Shown: positions 47,306 to 56,314 of the stretch, piece by piece
Position numbering within the stretch: the stretch's first letter is position 1
Layout: each line of letters opens with the position of its first letter
Assembly (NCBI RefSeq): GCF_001718415.1
Contig: NZ_CP013377.1
Coordinates: forward strand, 1,116,001 to 1,180,000
Direction: 5' to 3'
Origin: Burkholderia pseudomultivorans
Lineage (GTDB): Bacteria; Pseudomonadota; Gammaproteobacteria; Burkholderiales; Burkholderiaceae
Length of the DNA stretch: 64,000 nucleotides
Translations under genes and position numbers: made by a program
Notes under the pieces: model-generated
Databases searched by the model: none
The model's input: only the letters and a program-made list of their open reading frames with translations
Told to the model about the DNA's origin: nothing

Positions 47306-48028
47306 ATGCCGAATACCTTGAACGATCTGCCGCAACTCGACGTCGAGCTGTTTCGCGTGCCGGACGCCGGGCAGCTGCGGCCGGCCTCGCCGTCCACCCA
47401 TCCGCCGCGGATCCTGCTGCTGTACGGCTCGCTGCGCGAGCGTTCGTTCAGCCGGCTGCTGGTCGAGGAAGCCGCGCGCCTGCTGGTGGCGATGGGCGCC
47501 GAGGTGCGCGTATTCAACCCGAGCGGCCTGCCGCTGCCCGACGACGCGCCGGACAGCCATCCGAAGGTCGTCGAGCTGCGCGAACAGGTGATGTGGTCGG
47601 AAGGCATGGTGTGGTGCTCGCCGGAGCGGCACGGCGCGATGACCGGGATCATGAAGTCGCAGATCGACTGGATCCCGCTGTCGGCCGGCGCCGTGCGGCC
47701 GACGCAGGGCAAGACGCTCGCGGTGATGCAGGTCAGCGGCGGCTCGCAGTCGTTCAACGCGGTGAACCAGATGCGCGTGCTGGGACGCTGGATGCGCATG
47801 CTGACGATCCCGAACCAGTCGTCGGTGGCCAAGGCGTTCATGGAGTTCGACGAGGCCGGCCGGATGAGGCCGTCGGCCTATTACGACCGTGTCGTGGACG
47901 TGATGGAGGAACTGGTGAAATTCACGTTGCTGACGCGCGACATCGGCCCATACCTCGTCGACCGATACAGCGAACGCAAGGAGAGCGCGGAAGCGCTGTC
48001 GCGGCGGGTGAATCAGGCCGATATCTGA
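47306..48028 (+). CDS. arsH: ArsH NADPH-dependent FMN flavoprotein
   Basis: 240 residues, ArsH type: flavodoxin-like FMN loop [11 protein letters not shown], then [25 protein letters not shown] and [16 protein letters not shown]. It oxidises trivalent methylated and aromatic arsenicals and is widespread in this operon type. The gene ends the arsR-arsC-acr3-arsH cluster, which is a compact resistance unit. Confidence 0.93.
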   Translation: MPNTLNDLPQLDVELFRVPDAGQLRPASPSTHPPRILLLYGSLRERSFSRLLVEEAARLLVAMGAEVRVFNPSGLPLPDDAPDSHPKVVELREQVMWSEGMVWCSPERHGAMTGIMKSQIDWIPLSAGAVRPTQGKTLAVMQVSGGSQSFNAVNQMRVLGRWMRMLTIPNQSSVAKAFMEFDEAGRMRPSAYYDRVVDVMEELVKFTLLTRDIGPYLVDRYSERKESAEALSRRVNQADI

Positions 48029-48109
48029 GCCGGCCCGACGCGATCGCGCGCGGTGCGGCGATGTATTGGAGGCCGCGCGGCAAACCGGCTTGGCCCGGCA
48101 TGCAACGCT

Positions 48110-48820
48110 TCACCGTGACGGCAGCCCCGTTCGGGCGACAGGAAAACGGCGGTCGGCGTCGCGCGCGATCGTCTCGCGAAACACCCCGGCGACGATCGTG
48201 ACCTGCGCGAGCGCGTAGAGGCCCCAGATCAGGTAGTCGATGCCCGGAAAGCCGCCGAAGAAGCGCCCGACGCCGATCAGCGTGTCGGAGCCGACGAAGA
48301 TCAGGCTGCCGAGCGCAACCAGCGGGCCGTGCGTGCGGGCCGCGAGCGCGAAGCTCGCCATCGCGCACAGCACCAGCATGTAGACCGCGACCGGCGCGGC
48401 CAGCTCGCCGAGATGCGGGAAGAACGCCGCATAGAAGCCGGGCGCCGCGATCCACAGTGCGATCAGTGCGGCCACGCGCCAGCCGTGCGGACGGGCGCGC
48501 CAGCGCAGGAAGATCGCGCAATAGCACAGGTGCGTGAGCAGGAACGCGCCCAGGCCGCCGACGAACGACAGCGGCCAGTCGGGCAGCGCGAGCAGCACGT
48601 CGCCGAGCACGGCCGTCGCGAGCGCGGCGCACAGCCATCCGCGTTCGCGCGGCGCCGCGCAGGCGCTGCCGGCGACGAGCAGCAGCACGCCCATCGCCGC
48701 TTTCGCGGCGGCCTGGCCGGGATAGGGTGCCGCGGCGAGCGACAGTCCGTACAGCAGCGCGGCGGCCACGGCGAGCGGCCAGAGCCGGCGGTAGGGGGCG
48801 GGAAGCGGGGTGGCGATCAA
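48110..48820 (-). CDS. YhhN-family lysoplasmalogenase-like membrane protein
   Basis: 236 residues with about eight hydrophobic segments. The YhhN motifs GDVLLAL and GSLIFVGSDTLIGVGRF carry the conserved Asp residues of the family (lysoplasmalogenase/TMEM86). Would cleave the vinyl-ether bond of lysoplasmalogen. Monocistronic; convergent with arsH. Confidence 0.85.
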   Translation of the reverse strand: MIATPLPAPYRRLWPLAVAAALLYGLSLAAAPYPGQAAAKAAMGVLLLVAGSACAAPRERGWLCAALATAVLGDVLLALPDWPLSFVGGLGAFLLTHLCYCAIFLRWRARPHGWRVAALIALWIAAPGFYAAFFPHLGELAAPVAVYMLVLCAMASFALAARTHGPLVALGSLIFVGSDTLIGVGRFFGGFPGIDYLIWGLYALAQVTIVAGVFRETIARDADRRFPVARTGLPSR

Positions 48821-49155
48821 GGCGGTGTCTCCGGTTTGTCGTGGTCGGCGGCGTGCCTGCGCGGGCGCGGCCGACGGTCATTATCCGGAAGAAGCGCGGC
48901 GCGGAAACCGGCAAACCCTTCTAGTGCGCGAGCGCTGCCGGCCGGCGCGTTGCCCCGGTCGAGCCGGGGCAACGACGGCAATTCGGCTTGCTATCATCGC
49001 CGCGGTATCCGTTGTTTCGTCCGGCCGCGCGACAGGATTCGTGCGGCCGGCGCGGCGGCCGCGTTACACGACGCGGCGCCGCGCGCCCAATGAAACGGCG
49101 CCGTGCCCGACCGCGCAGGCGGGCGAGTCCGGCGCCCACGACAACAGGTTCGACC
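48821..49155. other. Divergent region between lysoplasmalogenase and agmatinase genes
   Basis: 335 bp with presumably both promoters. A hairpin-like pair CCCCGGTCGAGCCGGGG lies at about 48954-48970. No other feature is seen. Confidence 0.4.
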
Positions 49156-50124
49156 ATGACCGAACTTCTGCATGGCGACGGCGCGATCCGTCGCACGACG
49201 CCGTACGGCTCCTCGATCGAGAACACCTATGCGGGCGTGCTGTCGTTCATGCGCCGCAATTATTCGCGCGCGCTCGACGGCGTCGATGTCGCGATTTCCG
49301 GCGTGCCGCTCGATCTCGCGACGACCTACCGGTCGGGCGCGCGGCTCGGCCCGGCCGCGATCCGCGCGGCGAGCGTGCAACTGGCCGAGCTGAATCCGTA
49401 TCCGTGGGGCTTCGACCCGTTCGACGATCTCGCGGCAATCGATTACGGCGACTGCTGGTTCGATGCGCACCAGCCGCTGTCGATCAAGCCGGCGATCGTC
49501 GAGCATGCGCGCACGATCCTGCGCTCGGGCGCGAAGATGCTGACCTTCGGCGGCGACCACTACATCACGTATCCGCTGCTGGTCGCGCATGCGGAGCGTT
49601 ACGGCAAGCCGCTGTCGCTGATTCATTTCGACGCGCATTGCGATACGTGGGCCGACGACGAGCCGGACAGCCTCAATCACGGCACGATGTTCTACAAGGC
49701 GGTGAAGGAGGGGCTGATCGATCCCGCGACGTCGGTGCAGGTCGGGATCCGCACGTGGAACGACGATTTCCTGGGGATCGAGCGGCTCGATGCCGCGTGG
49801 GTGCACGAGCAGGGTCCGCGTGCGGCGGTCGAGCGGATCGTCGGGATCGTGGGCGCACGGCCCGCTTATCTGACGTTCGATATCGATTGTCTCGATCCGG
49901 CGTTCGCGCCGGGCACGGGCACGCCGGTCGCGGGCGGGCTGTCGTCGGCGCAGGCGCTGGCGATCGTGCGGGCCTTGGGTGCGGTGAACCTGATCGGGGC
50001 CGATGTCGTCGAGGTGGCGCCCGCTTACGATCATGCAGACATTACGGCGATCGCTGCCGCGCATATCGCCTGCGATTTGCTGTGTCTGTGGCGGCAGAGG
50101 AAGGTGGCGGGGGTGTCGAAGTAG
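49156..50124 (+). CDS. speB: Agmatinase/ureohydrolase
   Basis: 322 residues, ureohydrolase family: the manganese ligands are in GGDHYITYP, FDAHCDTW and FDIDCLDPAFAPGTGTP. It converts agmatine to putrescine and urea, although guanidinobutyrase or related guanidino specificity cannot be excluded. The N-terminus MTELLHGDGAIRRTTPYG is typical. ATG 49156; frame open upstream. Converges with the ssuA-like gene on a shared terminator. Confidence 0.88.
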   Translation: MTELLHGDGAIRRTTPYGSSIENTYAGVLSFMRRNYSRALDGVDVAISGVPLDLATTYRSGARLGPAAIRAASVQLAELNPYPWGFDPFDDLAAIDYGDCWFDAHQPLSIKPAIVEHARTILRSGAKMLTFGGDHYITYPLLVAHAERYGKPLSLIHFDAHCDTWADDEPDSLNHGTMFYKAVKEGLIDPATSVQVGIRTWNDDFLGIERLDAAWVHEQGPRAAVERIVGIVGARPAYLTFDIDCLDPAFAPGTGTPVAGGLSSAQALAIVRALGAVNLIGADVVEVAPAYDHADITAIAAAHIACDLLCLWRQRKVAGVSK

Positions 50125-50148
50125 GTGCAGGCCGCCGGTGCGGCGCGA

Positions 50149-50184
50149 CAAAAAGGCCGACGAGCGCGCCGCCCGTCGGCCTTT
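50149..50184. terminator. Bidirectional terminator between speB and the ssuA-like gene
   Basis: GGCCGACG (50155-50162) pairs with CGTCGGCC (50174-50181), A-run before and T-run after, so it works on both strands for the convergent genes. Confidence 0.8.
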
Positions 50185-50213
50185 CCTCGATGACATGCCC
50201 GTAGCGCCCGCCC

Positions 50214-51194
50214 TTACTTCGCCGCAAGCGCTCCCGCCACGCTCTTGTCGATCCACGCATTGTCCGCAACCGTCAGCTTCTGCGGAATCAGCTTCGCGGC
50301 ATAGAACGCGTCGGCCACCCCTTGCTGGACCGCGACGATCCGCTCGTCGAGCGGCACCGCGCCGAACGGCACGCGCTTGATCCACGTCTCGACGAGCGGC
50401 TGCGGCAGGCCGACCTTCGGCGCCAGCAGCGCGGCCGTCTCGCGCGGATGCCCGTTCACCCATTGACCGGTCTCGCGCGCCTGCTTCAGGATCGCGCCGA
50501 CCACCTCGGGATGCTGCTGCGCGAAATCGCGCGTCGCCTCGTAGAAATTGTTCGTCGCCGCCAGTCCCGAATAGTCCGACAGCGTGCGCACCTTCAGCGC
50601 GCTCTGTGCGGCGGCGTAGTACGGATCCCACACGGCCCACGCGTCGACGTTGCCGCTCTCGAACGCCGCGCGCGCATCGGCCGGCGGCAGATAGACCGGA
50701 CGGATCTCGTCGTAGCGCACGCCGGCCTTCTTCAACGCTTCGAGCAGCAGGTAGTTCGCGCTGGAACCCTTCTGCAGCGCGACCTTCTTGCCGCGCAGGT
50801 CGGCGAGCGAGCGGATCGGCGAATCGGCCTTTACGAACACCGCTTCGTTATGCGGCGCCGGCGGTTCCGCGCCGACATAGACGAAGCGCACGCCGGCCGC
50901 CTGCGCGAACACCGGCGGCGGCGCGCCCGTATAGCCGAAGTCGATGCTGTTCGCGTTCAGCGCTTCGAGCAGCTGCGGGCCGGCCGGGAATTCGAACCAC
51001 TGCACGTGGTAGCCGAGCGCGCCGAGCCGCGCGTCGAGCGAACCCTGCGCCTTGATGATCGACAGCAGGCCGGCCTTCTGGTAGCCGATGCGCACGACCT
51101 TGTCGGCGCCGCCTTGCGCGAAGGCCGACACGGCGGACAGCGCGACGAGCGTCGTCGCGGCGGTGCGGGTGATCCAGCGGGTGAAACGAATCAT
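50214..51194 (-). CDS. ssuA: SsuA-like sulfonate ABC-transporter substrate-binding protein
   Basis: 326 residues with a signal peptide ending SAFAQ (about residue 27) and an NMT1/SsuA-like periplasmic-binding fold: VRIGYQKAGLLSIIKAQGSLDARL, FPAGPQLLEALNANSIDFGYTG and GSSANYLLLEALKKAG. The fold suggests an aliphatic sulfonate or taurine ligand. The permease and ATPase genes are absent here, so the gene is an orphan that may use a distant ABC system. Divergent start from the region upstream of a MerR gene. Confidence 0.87.
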   Translation of the reverse strand: MIRFTRWITRTAATTLVALSAVSAFAQGGADKVVRIGYQKAGLLSIIKAQGSLDARLGALGYHVQWFEFPAGPQLLEALNANSIDFGYTGAPPPVFAQAAGVRFVYVGAEPPAPHNEAVFVKADSPIRSLADLRGKKVALQKGSSANYLLLEALKKAGVRYDEIRPVYLPPADARAAFESGNVDAWAVWDPYYAAAQSALKVRTLSDYSGLAATNNFYEATRDFAQQHPEVVGAILKQARETGQWVNGHPRETAALLAPKVGLPQPLVETWIKRVPFGAVPLDERIVAVQQGVADAFYAAKLIPQKLTVADNAWIDKSVAGALAAK

Positions 51195-51317
51195 CGAACG
51201 AACTCCATGCGTAGCGTCTTCGGGGAGCGGCTTGCGCCGCTCGGTTGGAAGAATCGTCGCATGGGCGTGGATACCCGCAAACGAAGCAATGCCGATAAGA
51301 ATATGACGGCGCCGCGC

Positions 51318-52163
51318 TTATGCTTTGTCGTCGCGCGGCGTGTCGGATGCGTCCGGCGCGCCGGCCTGCCGCGCCGCTTCGTCGCTGAGTTTCCTGTCGA
51401 GAATCGTCGCCACGCGGCCGCCGAGGTAGGCGCTCGCAGCGGTCTCGAGCGCGCGGTTGGTCTCGCCTTCGACGAACACGGCCGCGAGCGGGCGCAGTCG
51501 CCAGATCGCGTCGACCAGCGCGGGCACGTCGGTCGCCGGCGGCAGCGTGCCGGCGTCGTAGCGGTCGAGCCGCTTGACGACCAGGTCGACGAGCAGCCGC
51601 GCGATCGCGTCGAAATGCGGGCGCGCGAGACTGATCACGTCGAGCAGCTCGCGCGGCGGAATGCCTTCCTTGGTCATCGCGGCGGCCGCTTCGAGCAGCG
51701 CGGGACTCTTCGCGACGAACGACAGGCCGCGCCGCTCGAGCAGGCCCAGCTCGGTCACGCGCGCGAGCTGCGCAGGCGTTTGCGGGCCGAACATCTGCGC
51801 GAGCGCGGCGAGCGAATAGGTTTTCGGCAACTCGTGCGACCAGCGGCCGCCGATCGCGTTTTCCAGGCCGAGGATCGAGCGCAGGTCGTGGCCCTCGTCG
51901 ATCGCCTTGATCAGGTCCTGGATGTTCGACAGCGTGTAGCCGCGCGCGAGCAGATGGTTGATCAGCTTCAGGCGCGCGACGTGCGTGTCGTCGTAGATGC
52001 CCACGCGCCCGCGCTTCTCGGGCGGCGCGAGCAGGCCGCGATCCTGGTACGCGCGCACGTTGCGCACGGTCGTGTCGGACACGCGCGCCAGTTCGTCGAC
52101 CGTGTACTCGTTGCGGGTGTCCGCAGCGGCCTCGTCGGAAGTGGGTTGAGTCTGTTTTGGCAT
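51318..52163 (-). CDS. MerR-family transcriptional regulator
   Basis: 281 residues. MerR winged HTH at the N-terminus (YTVDELARVSDTTVRNVRAYQDRGLL, then GIYDDTHVARLKLINHLLARGYTL) and a long helical C-terminal domain with no metal-binding Cys. It probably senses an organic ligand. It forms a unit with the upstream acetyltransferase gene (9-bp gap, GNAT first). Confidence 0.88.
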   Translation of the reverse strand: MPKQTQPTSDEAAADTRNEYTVDELARVSDTTVRNVRAYQDRGLLAPPEKRGRVGIYDDTHVARLKLINHLLARGYTLSNIQDLIKAIDEGHDLRSILGLENAIGGRWSHELPKTYSLAALAQMFGPQTPAQLARVTELGLLERRGLSFVAKSPALLEAAAAMTKEGIPPRELLDVISLARPHFDAIARLLVDLVVKRLDRYDAGTLPPATDVPALVDAIWRLRPLAAVFVEGETNRALETAASAYLGGRVATILDRKLSDEAARQAGAPDASDTPRDDKA

Positions 52164-52172
52164 GCGGCCATT

Positions 52173-52739
52173 CTAGCGCGACGCGGCCGGGGCGGGCGAC
52201 GCAGGCTGCGTGCGCGCGCCGTCGCCGAGCGTCCGCTGCAGCAACGCGGTGTCGATCCAGCGGCCGTGCTTGAAACCGACCGCCTTCAACGTGCCGGCCG
52301 GCTCGAAGCCGAACGCGCGATGCAGCGACGTCGAGCCGCCGGTGCCGCCGTCGGCGATCACCGCGATCATCTGCCGCCACGGGCCGGCCTCGCAACGCGC
52401 GATCAGCGCCGCCAGCAGCGCGCTGCCGATCCCGCGGCCGCGCTGTGCGTCGTCGATGTAGATCGAGTCTTCGATCGTGTGGCGGTATGCGCTGCGCGGG
52501 CGATACGGCGTCGCATACGCGTAGCCGGCGACGCGGCCGTCGCATTCCGCGACGAGATACGGCAGGCCGTGACGCAGCACCGCGTCGCGGCGGGCGCGCA
52601 GTTCGGCGACATCGGGCGGTGCTTCCTCGAACGACGCGACGCCGTGCAGCACGTGGTGCGCGTAGATGGCCTGGACGGCGGGCAGGTCGGCGTCGGTCGC
52701 GTCGCGCACGACGCAGGGGGAAGGAGAGGCGGCTGGCAT
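52173..52739 (-). CDS. GNAT acetyltransferase, phosphinothricin-acetyltransferase-like
   Basis: 188 residues. VRDATDADLPAVQAIYAHHVLHG and SIYIDDAQRGRGIGSALL (acetyl-CoA loop QRGRGIG) are typical of the Pat/Bar/YncA group, which acetylates glutamate-like amino acids (phosphinothricin, methionine sulfone). The ATG 52739 is chosen; the frame is open much further upstream in an antisense region. Co-transcribed with the MerR gene. Confidence 0.86.
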   Translation of the reverse strand: MPAASPSPCVVRDATDADLPAVQAIYAHHVLHGVASFEEAPPDVAELRARRDAVLRHGLPYLVAECDGRVAGYAYATPYRPRSAYRHTIEDSIYIDDAQRGRGIGSALLAALIARCEAGPWRQMIAVIADGGTGGSTSLHRAFGFEPAGTLKAVGFKHGRWIDTALLQRTLGDGARTQPASPAPAASR

Positions 52740-52954
52740 GGCTGCGGGTCGGGGCGAGTCGGATCGGGTGGCGAAGCCTCCACTATGCGGCCGGTTGGCG
52801 GGCTCGGTAAAGTCGCGCGTGATCGTGAGCGACCGGCCGGTATCGGGCAGGAGGCCGCGAGCCGGGGCGAGACGACGGGCACTCGGCCGGCGGCCCGAAG
52901 CGTGGCTGGCGGCCGGCGAAGCGGCGAGCCGCCGCGTACCGGCCGCGCGGATCC

Positions 52955-54487
52955 TCAGCCGTTGTGCTTGCGCAGCGGCGCATCCTCGACGAACCACGCG
53001 AGCACGAACGCGATCGCGATCACCGTCGCCGCCGCGAGATACACGACATGCAGCGAGCCCGCGAACGCATGCAGATAAGCGTCGCGCACCGTGTCCGGCA
53101 ACTGGTGCACCGCCGACGGGCCGAGCGCGGGCGGCAGCTCCGTGCCGGCCGGCAGCGCCGCCGTCATCCGCGCCTGCAAGCCGTGCGAGAACAGCGCGCC
53201 GAACGCCGCGACGCCGAGCGAGCCGCCGATCGAGCGGAACAGCGTCGCGCCGGAGGTCGCGACGCCCATGTGCCGGAACTCGACCGTGTTCTGCACGGCA
53301 AGCGTCAGCACGGGCATCACCATGCCGAGCCCGATCCCGAGCAGCGCCATGTACGCGTACATCGTGTGCAGCGGCGTATCGAGCGACAGCGTCGACAGCA
53401 GCGTCATCGCGATCCCGCCGATCAGCGTGCCGCCGATCGGAAACGCGCGGTACGAGCCGAGCCGCGAGATCAGCCGGCCGCTGACCACCGAGGTCGCGAG
53501 CATCCCGCCCATCATCGGCAGCAGCTGCATGCCGGCCTGCGACGGCGTCGAGCCCTTCACGACCTGCAGATAAAGCGGGATGAACGTGACCGAGCCGAAC
53601 AGCGCGATGCCGACCACGAAGCCGATCAGGCTGACCAGCACGAAGGTGCGGTGGCGGAACAGTTCGAGCGGCATGATCGGCTCGGCCGCGAGCCGTTCTT
53701 CATAGACGAAGCCGCCGATCGCCACGATGCCGAGCGCGAGCGTCATCCACAGCTGCGGCGACGACCACGGCAGCAGCGAGCCGCCTTCGCTCGTAAACAG
53801 GATCACGCAGGTCAGGGCCGTCGCGAGGAACGCCGCGCCCATGTAGTCGATGCGGTGCTTCACGTGCGCGGTGTGCGGCCGGAACGCGATGCCGATCACC
53901 GCCAGCGCGACAAAGCCGAGCGGCAGGTTGATCGTGAAGATCCAGCGCCACGACAGGTGTTCGACCAGAAAGCCGCCGAGCAGCGGGCCGACGATCGTCG
54001 CGAGGCCGTACACGCCGCCGAACATCCCCTGATAGCGTGCGCGCCGGTCGGGCGGCACCAGGTCGCCGATCGCGGCCATCGTGACGACCATCAGGCCGCC
54101 GCCGCCGAGGCCCTGCAGCGCGCGCAGCACGATCAGCTGCGTCATGTCCTGCGCGACTCCACATAACGCGGAGCCGGCGAGGAACAGCACGATCGCGACC
54201 TGCAGCACGATCTTGCGACCGTACAGGTCGCCGAGCTTGCCGTACAGCGGCAGCACCACCGTCGACGACAGCAGGTATGCGGTGACGACCCACGACAGCT
54301 GGTCGAGCCCGCCCAGTTCGCCGACGATCGTCGGCAGCGCGGTCGACACGATCGTCTGGTCGAGCGCGGACAGCAGCATCACGAGCAGCAGCGCGGCGAC
54401 GATCAGGCCGGTCGGCGCGTCGCGGCGGGCGGTTTCGGTGGCCGGTGCGGAGAGGAGGGTATCGGTTCTCATCGAGATATCTGCCAT
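52955..54487 (-). CDS. MFS multidrug efflux transporter, DHA2 (EmrB/QacA) type
   Basis: 510 residues with 14 predicted membrane helices. Motif A GKLGDLYGRK and motif D1 LDQTIVSTALPTIVGEL at TM1 plus motif C in helix 5 (GPLLGGFLVE) define the 14-TMS DHA2 group. Expels diverse hydrophobic or cationic compounds with proton exchange. No membrane-fusion protein is adjacent. The promoter region carries nested inverted repeats, suggesting regulation by a TetR/MarR-type repressor. Confidence 0.92.
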   Translation of the reverse strand: MADISMRTDTLLSAPATETARRDAPTGLIVAALLLVMLLSALDQTIVSTALPTIVGELGGLDQLSWVVTAYLLSSTVVLPLYGKLGDLYGRKIVLQVAIVLFLAGSALCGVAQDMTQLIVLRALQGLGGGGLMVVTMAAIGDLVPPDRRARYQGMFGGVYGLATIVGPLLGGFLVEHLSWRWIFTINLPLGFVALAVIGIAFRPHTAHVKHRIDYMGAAFLATALTCVILFTSEGGSLLPWSSPQLWMTLALGIVAIGGFVYEERLAAEPIMPLELFRHRTFVLVSLIGFVVGIALFGSVTFIPLYLQVVKGSTPSQAGMQLLPMMGGMLATSVVSGRLISRLGSYRAFPIGGTLIGGIAMTLLSTLSLDTPLHTMYAYMALLGIGLGMVMPVLTLAVQNTVEFRHMGVATSGATLFRSIGGSLGVAAFGALFSHGLQARMTAALPAGTELPPALGPSAVHQLPDTVRDAYLHAFAGSLHVVYLAAATVIAIAFVLAWFVEDAPLRKHNG

Positions 54488-54510
54488 GGCAGGGAATGGA
54501 CCGAAATATA

Positions 54511-54548
54511 GAGGCTAATTGTTGACTGGTCAATTTCTGTCTAGCCTC
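54511..54548 (-). promoter_or_regulatory. Nested inverted repeats upstream of the efflux gene
   Basis: Outer repeat GAGGCTA...TAGCCTC (54511-54517, 54542-54548) and an inner TTGACTGGTCAA (54522-54533), 24 bases upstream of the ATG at 54487. Probable repressor-binding site. Confidence 0.5.
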
Positions 54549-54621
54549 GAATTGTTGCAGCCGTAACAGGAGATTGCCGGCGCCCCGAATTGACCCAGGT
54601 CAGCCGGATCGCGGGTCGGAC

Positions 54622-54648
54622 TCAAGTTTTTTGCAGGCAAACCGTAAT
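54622..54648 (+). promoter_or_regulatory. Sigma-28 (FliA)-like promoter of the chemotaxis receptor gene
   Basis: TCAAGTTT (54622-54629), 11-base spacer, ACCGTAAT (54641-54648), against the consensus TAAAGTTT-N11-GCCGATAA. The -35 fits well, the -10 partly. The context fits, because the next gene is a chemoreceptor. Confidence 0.5.
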
Positions 54649-54701
54649 CCAGAGTGCCGCGGCCCGATTGTCGCGGCGTCTTTCATCGCTCACGTGCCGT
54701 C

Positions 54702-56273
54702 ATGAACCTGAACGCCCTGTTTTCCCGTTTCTCGATCCGCACGCGGATCTTTTCCACGCTCGGCCTGGTCGCGGCGCTGCTCGTCGTGTCGGGGCTGATC
54801 GGCCTCGCCGGCATGCAAAGCTCGAATCGCGCGCTCGACGAGGCCTATACGCGGCAGCTGGCCGCCAAGACCGCGCTGGCCGCGGCGAGCCTGAACCTGA
54901 CCATCGTGCGCACGACGCTCGACCGCGCGCTGCTGCATCCGGATGCGCCGGAAGTGCCCGATCTTGTCGCGAAAGCCGAAAACTATCTCGCGAAGGCCAA
55001 CACCGCATGGGCGACCTACGCGGCGATGCCGCACGACGGCGACGAGGGGCCGCTCGCGAGCCGGCTCGACGCCGCGCGCCAGACGCTGATCGGCCAGGCG
55101 CTGAAGCCGCTGATCGACGCGATCCGCGCGGGGCGGCACGACGACGCGGACCGCCTGCTGATGACGGTCGCGCCGCCGCTGTCGGTTTCGCTCACGCAGG
55201 CGACCGACGCGCTCGACGCGTTCCAGGCGGCGCGCGGCCAGGCCGCCTACGACACCGCGCAGACTTACTACGGCTGGCTGCGCGCGGGCGCGGTCGCCGG
55301 CATCGCGCTTGGCCTCGCGGCCTGCCTCGGCTGCGCGATCGGCCTGCATTTCGCGATCACGCAGCCGGTCAACCGGCTGCTCACGCATTTCCGCCGCCTG
55401 TCCGAGGGCGACCTGACGTCGGAGGTGCGCTGGACGTCGCGCGACGAGATGGCTGAACTGGTCAAGGGCGTGACGGGCATGCAGCGCAGTCTCGCGGACA
55501 CGGTGCGGCAGGTCGCGCAAGGTTCCGACGCGATCTCGACGGCGACGCACCAGATCGCCGCGGGCAACACCGACCTGTCGCAGCGCACCGAGGAGCAGGC
55601 CGCCGCGTTGCAGGAAACGGCCGCGAGCATGGAGCAGCTGACGGCGACCGTGAAGCAGAACGCCGACCACGCGCTCGAGGCGCAGGCCTGCGCGGACAGC
55701 GCGAGCGAGATCGCGACGCGCGGCGCGACGGTCGTCGGCGAGGTGATCGGCACGATGACGGAGATCGACCAGAGTTCGCAGAAGGTCGCCGACATCATCG
55801 GCACGATCGAGGGAATTGCCTTCCAGACCAACATCCTCGCGCTGAACGCGGCCGTGGAAGCCGCGCGCGCGGGCGAGCAGGGCCGCGGCTTCGCGGTGGT
55901 CGCGGGCGAGGTGCGCACGCTCGCGCAGCGCTCGGCGTCGGCGGCGAAGGAAATCCGCACGCTGATCGGCGAGTCGGTCGAGCGCGTCGCGAACGGCTCG
56001 CGGCTCGTCGGCGTGGCGGGGACGACGATGCAGGACATCCAGCAGGCGATCGCGCGCGTGACGAGCATCATGACCGAGATCGCCGCCGCGTCGAACGAGC
56101 AGCGCGACGGCATCGAGCAGGTGAACCGCGCGGTGTCGCAGATGGATCAGGTGTCGCAGCAGAACGCGGCGCTCGTCGAGCAGGCCGCGGCGGCTGCCGC
56201 GTCGCTCGAGGAGCAGGCCGACGGGCTGCGCCGCGCGGTGGGGGCGTTCCGCGTCGCGTCAGTCGTGGCGTGA
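54702..56273 (+). CDS. Methyl-accepting chemotaxis protein
   Basis: 523 residues. TM1 at about 13-35, a periplasmic four-helix ligand domain (Tar/4HB-like) of roughly 150 residues, TM2 near 190-215, a HAMP domain ([18 protein letters not shown]) and the cytoplasmic signalling tip with [37 protein letters not shown], the highly conserved hairpin. The C-terminal end lacks the NWETF-like pentapeptide. ATG 54702. The ligand is unknown. Confidence 0.95.
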   Translation: MNLNALFSRFSIRTRIFSTLGLVAALLVVSGLIGLAGMQSSNRALDEAYTRQLAAKTALAAASLNLTIVRTTLDRALLHPDAPEVPDLVAKAENYLAKANTAWATYAAMPHDGDEGPLASRLDAARQTLIGQALKPLIDAIRAGRHDDADRLLMTVAPPLSVSLTQATDALDAFQAARGQAAYDTAQTYYGWLRAGAVAGIALGLAACLGCAIGLHFAITQPVNRLLTHFRRLSEGDLTSEVRWTSRDEMAELVKGVTGMQRSLADTVRQVAQGSDAISTATHQIAAGNTDLSQRTEEQAAALQETAASMEQLTATVKQNADHALEAQACADSASEIATRGATVVGEVIGTMTEIDQSSQKVADIIGTIEGIAFQTNILALNAAVEAARAGEQGRGFAVVAGEVRTLAQRSASAAKEIRTLIGESVERVANGSRLVGVAGTTMQDIQQAIARVTSIMTEIAAASNEQRDGIEQVNRAVSQMDQVSQQNAALVEQAAAAAASLEEQADGLRRAVGAFRVASVVA

Positions 56274-56314
56274 GGTGATGAGCGGTGCGCGGCCGCCTGC
56301 GCGGGCCGACCGTA

